Shown: positions 57,601 through 64,000 of the stretch, one piece after another | How the letters are laid out: each line of letters opens with the position of its first letter | Position numbering within the stretch: position 1 is the first letter of the stretch | Source of the DNA: Sinotaia quadrata | Lineage: Eukaryota > Mollusca > Gastropoda > Architaenioglossa > Viviparidae | NCBI GenBank assembly: GCA_028829895.1 | Contig: CM054179.1 | Coordinates: 55,621,891-55,685,890, forward strand | Reading direction: 5' to 3' | DNA length: 64,000 nt | Position numbers and translations under genes: made by a program | Notes under the pieces: model-generated | Seen by the model: only the letters and a program-made list of their open reading frames with translations | Told to the model about the DNA's origin: nothing | Database searches by the model: none

Positions 57601-58790
57601 ACTGCAGTATCTGTTTATGGGAACTGTGGACTGCTAGCATCACCTTATATTGAAGAGTGTACAGAATCATAAAGATTCAAATGCATCCCTCAAAAATGTT
57701 CTTTCACTTCCTTGGGATAGGTTCTACACTCACTGTTCACATTATGGCAAAATATACCTAATGATTAATGTACCTGGATTTCCATAGTGAATTTAAAGGG
57801 CAGATTTAATGTCATTTTTGTTATGCCTGGTCATGTTAATAACTTTGCATACCTGTATTTAAAGGCTTATTACCTAACATATATTCCAATTAGAGGGAGA
57901 AAATCTACATAATGTGACCTATGTATAAAGAGTTAATACAAAACATTACTGTAAATTTGTTAAGATTGTGACTTTTGTATTGATAGACAGTTAAGCTGTA
58001 CTACCATAAACAGAAATATGTTCAATTAATTTTTCGTATGTACTAAGTAGTTTGTAAGAGAAATACAAATATGTTAACTGATGTGTCACTTAGAAGTATT
58101 GATTTATAATTAATTTAATTACTAATTCTGATATTTTAAAAATAGTTATGCCTTTACTTTACATATTAACTAGTCAGTAACTGGACATCCATCAATGTTT
58201 CAGATCCAGATATTTAAAAAAATTATGTGTAGCTATACTTTTTGTGTTTATGAAAATAGCATTAATTACTTATCTCTGCCCAGATGAGATATTTGTATGC
58301 ATGAATTTCACATCTGATATGGTTATGGAATTTCTGGTACTAAAATTTATATCTATCAGTGATAAGAATTCTATTAATAAATTTCATGTGACAAAAAGTA
58401 CTTAAAGGAACTTTTTTTAGTGCATTTATTCACTGCTAAATTACAAATAAATATTAGTGAATTTCAACAATGACTGTTTTACGTGAGTAATATGAATGAG
58501 TTGTGACAGTAAAATAAATGTTTGAGTGAAATCTTTATTCAGGGATTTGAGACAGTAAATTTTATTTATACAAACTACAAACTATCTTTCTCTAAGAAAA
58601 CCAGTGAATTTCATTCAAGACAATATCAACATGAATTTTCAAGGATCAAATTCATACATACTACTAAAATTAACGTCATTAGTGAATTTCAAATGTTCAA
58701 GAAGTTTTTATCAGGTTTTATTTTCCTGTTTGTAATATTTGGGCATGCATTAAATTTATGATGAGAATAAGAAGGGTTATTATGTATTTT
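57601..58790. other. unique AT-rich region
   Basis: No array and no recognised transposon. A 79-codon frame at 58,522-58,761 (+) is unrecognised. Confidence 0.4.
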
Positions 58791-59130
58791 ATTGTCAATG
58801 TTTTGTCACAATTTTGCATATAGTATGTGTCATGGCACGAGACCCAGCCACCTTGGCGACTGTAGTGGGTTAGAATTTACTGCCAAACTCACGCAAGCAG
58901 GTCAAACCTTAGTTCTAGTGTCTTCACATATACGGCTATTGCCCCTCTTGTACAAAGGCCCTGGTGATGTTATCCAACCTGGCCCATCTCCTGGTCAGGT
59001 TGTATTAATATCTGATATTTAGCCAGACTGCTCATGTAGCTGCCTCTGTTCATACGGAAAAATGCTCCACGGTTTAGAGTCCAGACAGACTCTAATAATA
59101 GCACCACTCTCTCCAAGAAGACATTGCTAA
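58791..59130. other. GC-richer patch, possibly an old SINE-like repeat
   Basis: The segment gcacgagacccagccacctt, then ggcgactgtagtgggttaga has weak resemblance to the A/B box layout of tRNA-derived SINEs (GGTTAGAATTT against GGTTCGAATCC), but no tRNA fold is evident. The 76-codon frame here is unrecognised. Confidence 0.25.
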
Positions 59131-59318
59131 AAAGGTCTTTTTACAGTGAAATGTCAGTCAGGTTGTACTTATACTTTTAAATCATGTGTAGGTAGTTGTG
59201 ATTATAATTATGCTAGCATGCACTAAGTATATTCCTCTCTATATATAATTATATTGTTTGTTATTTTAACTCACTTTTCTATTTTTGTCTGTTCATCTGT
59301 CATCTCTTTCCCTGCTTT
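59131..59318. other. unique AT-rich spacer
   Basis: Nothing recognisable was seen. Confidence 0.35.
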
Positions 59319-59720
59319 TTTTTATGTATGACTGATGTGCATTTGGTGTGCTACCATTCACAAAATACTCAGTGGGTGTCAATATTTTTGTGTTGTAGAA
59401 TTGGCACTCTGTCTACCACATACACCATCAGAAATCTGCTGACATTTCTCATGCCATCTTGTGTCTTGGGTCTGATTGCTCAGGCCACAGCCAACAAGTT
59501 CTTAACAGAGCACAGACAGATCTAAAGCCCACAGCCTGCACCACATGCCTGACTGACCTGGGTCATGAGAATCACCACACTGCCAGTCAGCCTATCATAG
59601 TCACAGCTTGGCAAGTTCAAATGAGACAAAATATACATAAACTCCTTTTAAGCCGCATTGTGAACACAGATTTAAATCATGAACACTTATGTCGCACTCA
59701 CATCTTCATGATTTAATTTC
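59319..59720. other. second GC-richer patch with two overlapping short frames
   Basis: Frames at 59,328-59,525 and 59,459-59,716 (+) are open in DNA of higher GC content. No domain or repeat family is recognised. Confidence 0.3.
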
Positions 59721-60586
59721 ACTATAAATTCTTTCCACCATCATTACTGTTTCTTACAAAGTTTTTTTTATGTTATCCCCAAGTTTTTACGAATATTTGT
59801 TTTCTTTTAGATGTCATCTTCTTTTTTCTAATTCTGTCAAGTTGGATTGGGGGTCTCGTCGCAGCCGTTTATAATTGTAATATTTTAAATATTGTTTAAA
59901 CATAAATACTAGTGACACCTGACACTGCTGATATGTGGTTGGCATTGTAAGGGTTTTAAGTATTTTTATAACACATTTTAAAAACCCTATGCCACAGTTT
60001 GAAAAACTATACCAAAGCAAGTGAGATTAAAATTATTTGTCTATTTAAATTTTAATCATATCTTTTAAAAATAATTTGGTTGGTTCTTTGCTTGCATGTG
60101 GGAATTTAAAAATAAATAAAAATACAATAAAAATATATTCAATGAAAATATTAATTTTTATTAGCATCCAGACTCAAGGGTACAATTTTTGTCCTTTTCA
60201 TTTCTAATTCTATATTTGTACATCAGTTGCACGTACTATTAATTAGTAATAATAGATTAGGTGGACGCTGATATATCTTTCTATAGTTATAAAATAATGT
60301 ACATTATTCCTGTGCACTTTATAACTATGGCCTGTAGTTTTTACCTTATCCTCGAATTTTATTTGTAATGTTGTCAGAATACAGCTTTATTCTTTATTTA
60401 CTTTTACATGAATATCTCAGTATAAGCGTATTAGACACTGTAAATGTCTTCTTGGTTGAATATACTTCAGTCGCTAATTACGTTTTCTTTTAAAAAACTT
60501 GGCCAGCAGCCTTCTAACGCCATAACGGTTCAACTCTTGTGCTTTCTAGATCGCCGTAGTTTCGTATTTACAGCTAGTGTTGCATT
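59721..60586. other. unique AT-rich region, possible LINE 3' flank
   Basis: Lies downstream, in reverse-strand sense, of the RNase H remnant. No tail motif was recognised. Confidence 0.35.
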
Positions 60587-60835
60587 TCATTGTTTTAATT
60601 GCAATAGTTTTTGTTTCTGTGGATGCTTTGTAGCGAAGGAGTTTTGGTTTGTCTTTGTTAATTGTGGCTGGGTATCGTGAGGTTTCCATTCTGTATATAA
60701 GTGTGCATTTTTGGAATGTGTTGGTTTGGCGAATTTGGCCCCGCGATCAGTTATCTCGTTACCTGGAATGTGTATTGTGTACATTTGTACTACTTCTTAA
60801 AGCCTGCAACGATGTAGAGTTTGTTATGATTGTAT
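60587..60835 (-). pseudogene. LINE RNase H remnant
   Basis: On the reverse strand, SLQALRS (about 60,800-60,830) and, after a frameshift, IHIPGNEITDRGAKFAK correspond to two blocks of the RNase H domain of Jockey/I-type non-LTR retrotransposons: the S-A-LQAL block and the IPGNE-x-AD-x2-AK block. The Asp of TDRGAK is kept, but the frame is broken and upstream blocks and reverse transcriptase are not found. It has the same domain type as the 18.0-18.3 kb remnant but does not overlap with it in domain coverage, so the two cannot be shown to belong to one family. Confidence 0.55.
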
Positions 60836-61088
60836 TGATACTAAAATAGTTTGATGAAGGAGAGTGAACCTAATTATTAAATTTGGGGATGAGATTTTTT
60901 TTTATTACAGTGCTTATATGCATGCTAATTTGGCTGTTGGAGGTGGGGGTGAAATTCGAGTGTGGAAGCGCCTGTATGGAAGTGTTGTGCTCTAGTGCCT
61001 GTGCGCTAATTTAACAGGCACTGCCCAACCCCACCCTGGAAAGGATGGTCTTTGTCCTAAAACGGACAGCAATGACAATAAATTTTGA
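60836..61088. other. spacer with a perfect 9-bp hairpin
   Basis: agtgcctgt at 60,994-61,002 pairs with acaggcact at 61,014-61,022 around an 11-base loop, inside a GC-rich segment. Confidence 0.6.
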
Positions 61089-61502
61089 GGTAAAATACGG
61101 TTTTAGTGTCGGTTATCACTTAACAGAGCATAGTCTAGAAGCTTACACAAACATTCAACATATTCGAAATGAGATTTACCAACTCTCCTAAGTTGTACAT
61201 GATGAAATTTCGTGGATCCATATGATGCCTGCTGTATCCATATATAGAACATCGAAAATATGTGGATGAGCGCGAAAAGAAAGTTTATGAGACAATTCGT
61301 TTACATGAGTTCGTATATCGGAATAATTTCCGTTCAGATGACATTTTCAAGAACTTTTATAATCACTTTGGCTGACAATTATGATGAATAAAATGTAGCC
61401 TACTTTTTTGTAAATGTTTCTTTTACTAACTACACTTTATCTTTGCTATTTTTTTGCTAATAACGATTCTAACAATAACCGACACTAAAACCCTATTTTA
61501 CC
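61089..61502. mobile_element. 414-bp MITE with ~29-bp inverted termini, superfamily unclear
   Basis: The left end is ggtaaaatacggttttagtg plus tcggttatc. The reverse complement of the right end is ggtaaaatagggttttagtg plus tcggttatt, so 27 of 29 positions match. The flanking octamers aattttga and aaatatga match 6 of 8, suggesting an 8-bp duplication that has decayed. The termini begin GG, not CA as in most hATs. Merlin elements also combine GG-type ends with 8-9-bp duplications, but I cannot assign it. There is no transposase frame, only a short open stretch in the middle. Confidence 0.8.
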
Positions 61503-62276
61503 AAATATGACCAGTCCTCTAAAAAGGTGTGCTGTATTAGTTTTAGATTTTGTCAAACGGTTTTGATTTTGATAATAATTATATTACTATTAGTGCTCTG
61601 GGTATTGTGGTTTCGTCTTAGAAGCCATTGTTTTCTCTATTTCGGCTGTTAAAAGTTCTGTCATCTTTAGTGGCAGTAGTTTAGTTTGAATAGTTTTCTT
61701 ACTTTTTTGACTGAGTTTAGGGCTGTTCACAGTGAGTTGGTTTTTTTTAGTAACCTTGGTTTCAGAATCAAGTAAGAAAAGTTGTCGACTACTCTAGAAC
61801 ATTTCAAGCAAGGTAGACATACTTTTAGTTTATTATAATGAAGAACAACTAGTTTGTTTTAATTTTATATTCAACGAGGCATTTTCAGTTTTAAGGAGTT
61901 TAACGTAAAGCGGCATTAGAACATTACATATAAGTCTACATTTGACAACTTTAAAGGTAAATTTTGTGAAAACAAGCTGTCTTAACTGAAAAGTAAGCTG
62001 TTACTGTTAGAACAGCAGTATTTTTTTTCAAGAATATGTTTTCCCAGACAATCAATTTTCATTACTTCACTATTTGGTTGCACATTATGGGAATCTTATT
62101 GGTAAAACAAAATAATGTTTGAGATACAGAAATTTAATTAAGTTAACATTATTTCTCATTAGGCAGTTAAAATTGCTTTTTTTAAAAGTAAAATTAGATC
62201 ATGTGTATAATTAATATTTTAGGCAATTAAGGTTAGAATCATTAAGTATACCACTTGTGGATGTTACACATTTGGC
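61503..62276. other. unique AT-rich spacer
   Basis: No array, exon or transposon edge was recognised. I looked here for a left end matching the hAT-like terminus at 62,336 and found none. Confidence 0.4.
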
Positions 62277-62336
62277 CCATGAACCAGTCCACAATAATAG
62301 TTGTGGCCCTTTGCCCCCCAAAGTAGGACACCCCTG
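62277..62336 (-). mobile_element. hAT-like transposon terminus, partner end not found
   Basis: The reverse complement begins caggggtgtcctactttggg then gggcaaagggccacaa. This resembles the CAGGGGTGTCCAA-type ends of Buster/Charlie hATs. The eight bases just outside (ctttatcc) fit nnnTAnnn. No matching second end was identified, so the element may be truncated or its other edge too diverged. Confidence 0.5.
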
Positions 62337-62387
62337 CTTTATCCACTTGCTACTTTGGTTACATGCATGGAATTCGTATATAAATAA

Positions 62388-62428
62388 TGTTCGCGGAAGC
62401 TGAAAGCGTTCCCCTACATTAGCAAGTG
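62388..62428 (-). repeat. dispersed GC-rich motif, copy 3 of 3
   Basis: The reverse complement reads cttgctaatgtaggggaacg then ctttcagcttccgcgaac, matching the copy at 54,704 at nearly all positions including the AT-rich left flank. Confidence 0.65.
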
Positions 62429-63813
62429 ATAAATAATGTTTTAAATTAAAAATTATTCTTTTGCAAATATTTACAAGTTATCACTGCTGAAATTATCGCA
62501 GAATAAATGTAGGTGAAGTATTTCACTAGTATATCAATAGTTAATCTTAGAACATTTTTTTTTTAACCTTTATGATTTATCAGGTTTAGTATAACAAATT
62601 ATCTTTTGCAATAGGAGCACCAAACCTAAACAATAGGCCCAAAGCTAAACAATACATCTACCAAATTAAAACCTGAATAAAGAATGTGTGACTGAAATTG
62701 TGAATATCACATTAGTTTTCAATTATCCTATTATTTTCTAGATTTACTATAAGGCCATTTTAATTGCCATAAAAAAGCAAATTGGACACTGAAGACCTGT
62801 AGGTGTTGATGCACTAGTGAAAAATCACTTACAGACATAAGTAAAGCTAGAAGAAGATATTACAATCAATACTTCTTTTTGTTGTTGAAATTACCTGCTA
62901 ATTCATTTATGAAAAGACAGAAAATGATGGGGATTAGCAATAAAACCTTGTGTTAAAACATGCATGCAATGGTTTGAGATAATCAGTAACTTCCATCCCA
63001 TACGTCATACAATAGTAGACAAGGGTTTTATTGCTCTTAAGGTGCTGAACATAGATCCATCTACTCTCAGCTTTATTAGTATGTTTCATAGTAAGGATCT
63101 CTTAGCAAAGCATATCTGTTACCTACAAAAGTGCTACATGCAACTTCTACTAGTTTTAGGTTAAAATTTTTCTTGTATGCAGCATAAAACTTTAAAAAGG
63201 TATAGATATTGTTTACAGGCAGACATGTAAACCTTTATCTCCTTAGAACTTGCTCATGCTCAAGAGGGACAGTTCAATGCTGTTGGAATTGTTGAGCTAA
63301 AACAAACATGTAAATAAAAATACTTTGAAATAATAATAATGTATATTTCCTACTATGCCTAATTATTATTATATAATTTCTTACTAGATTTGTACATATT
63401 TAACCAAAATAAAATACATTTTCAAATACTAAATAATTTTGTCTTTATAACATAAATGATTTACGGTACTTGCAACTACTTCAGTTTTTGTAATAAATGA
63501 TGTGAAATACAAGTGTTACATTCTTTTTTCAGCAATGAGTAACAAACTCAATAGTTCCCCTCCACATAAATAGTGTCTTTCATTATTGTTCTTTGACCTT
63601 GTAAGTTACTTGCCAAGTGTATGTGTAACAACAGTTTATTTCAAATAGAAAATTCTAAAGATTAATTAATCACCACTTATAAAATTAAAATCGTTGATAG
63701 CTACACAAAGTGTTATTCTTTTATCTACAAGAATTGCGTCTCTTGATTAATTTTTTTTCTCTTCTGGCTTGGTGGTGGTGGATTAACATTTAAACTGAAA
63801 TATTTTTTTCCAG
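62429..63813. other. unique AT-rich region
   Basis: A 66-codon frame at 62,964-63,164 (+) is unrecognised. An acceptor-like ttcttttttcag at about 63,522-63,533 is followed by a 13-codon frame only. Confidence 0.35.
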
Positions 63814-63843
63814 TGTAACAATCAATGGAAGTGAATTATTTCG
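63814..63843 (+). CDS. candidate 30-bp micro-exon
   Basis: The acceptor tatttttttccag ends at 63,813. The donor is TTTCG followed by gtaagc. The 30 bases are open in one phase (VTINGSELFR) and, being divisible by three, would be frame-neutral. A second, stronger donor, CAG followed by gtaaga, lies 20 bp further right, but use of it puts a stop in every frame. No product is recognised. Confidence 0.22.
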
Positions 63844-64000
63844 GTAAGCTGAGTATTATGCAGGTAAGACTCATCCTAATTCACCGATCTGTTTAATTAT
63901 ATCACTGAGTTGTAATTTTTACTTTTTCTCTCTTGCGCTCCCTAGTGATGTTTAAACAACTTTCTTTGTTTATCTTGTCGCTAAAAAAGTATTACGTGCT
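63844..64000. other. unique sequence to the window edge
   Basis: Too short to interpret. It could be intronic if the micro-exon is real. Confidence 0.35.

Noticed and set aside
58791..59130. tRNA gene or intact SINE
   Set aside because: Only a weak B-box-like word is present. No cloverleaf can be drawn and no A-rich tail or target duplication was seen.

Overview
This is an AT-rich eukaryotic, metazoan-type window dominated by repeats. I see no complete protein-coding gene, no tRNA or rRNA, and no bacterial gene organisation. The most likely source is a lophotrochozoan, probably a mollusc. The reasons are very dense minisatellites and GATA/CA/CT microsatellites, a LINE remnant at about 6.5-7.1 kb whose C-terminal motif I associate with lophotrochozoan non-LTR elements, and an aaagggagataa-type motif near 54.8 kb that I remember as common in mollusc DNA. 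The taxon is an inference and could be wrong.

Layout. From 0 to 20.9 kb the sequence is mostly a chain of unrelated minisatellite arrays (28-, 30-, 32-, 42-, 46-, 48-, 49-, 57- and 65-bp units) with short unique spacers. Degenerate LINE pieces lie at 6.5-7.1 kb (+) and 16.3-18.3 kb (-). From 20.9 to 47.6 kb the recurring component is one Ty3/gypsy-type LTR family with at least seven LTR copies or fragments. They fall in two sequence subtypes and both orientations. Decayed internal regions accompany two of them: gag-like plus integrase next to the 31.9-33.5 kb LTR, and RNase H next to the 44.8-46.5 kb LTR. The largest minisatellite, about 30 copies of a 42-bp unit, lies at 28.5-29.8 kb. A 215-bp Tc1/mariner-type MITE interrupts a minisatellite at 42.8 kb.

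From 47.6 to 64 kb arrays thin out and unique DNA increases. A 1,541-bp non-autonomous hAT element at 51,882-53,422 has matching 14-bp termini and a perfect 8-bp target duplication. Further right are a pair of candidate exons with a stop codon and polyadenylation signals (56.4-57.6 kb), a LINE RNase H remnant (60.6-60.8 kb), an unclassified MITE with about 29-bp inverted termini (61.1-61.5 kb) and a second hAT-like terminus (62.3 kb). This part may be intronic or 3'-flanking DNA of a host gene.

No pathway or operon can be reconstructed. The recognisable coding content is retrotransposon protein in decay, with internal stops and lost catalytic residues. The long open frames are by-products of tandem repeats whose unit length is a multiple of three. 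All readings were made by eye, so array boundaries are good to roughly 5-20 bp and copy numbers are approximate where units are degenerate.
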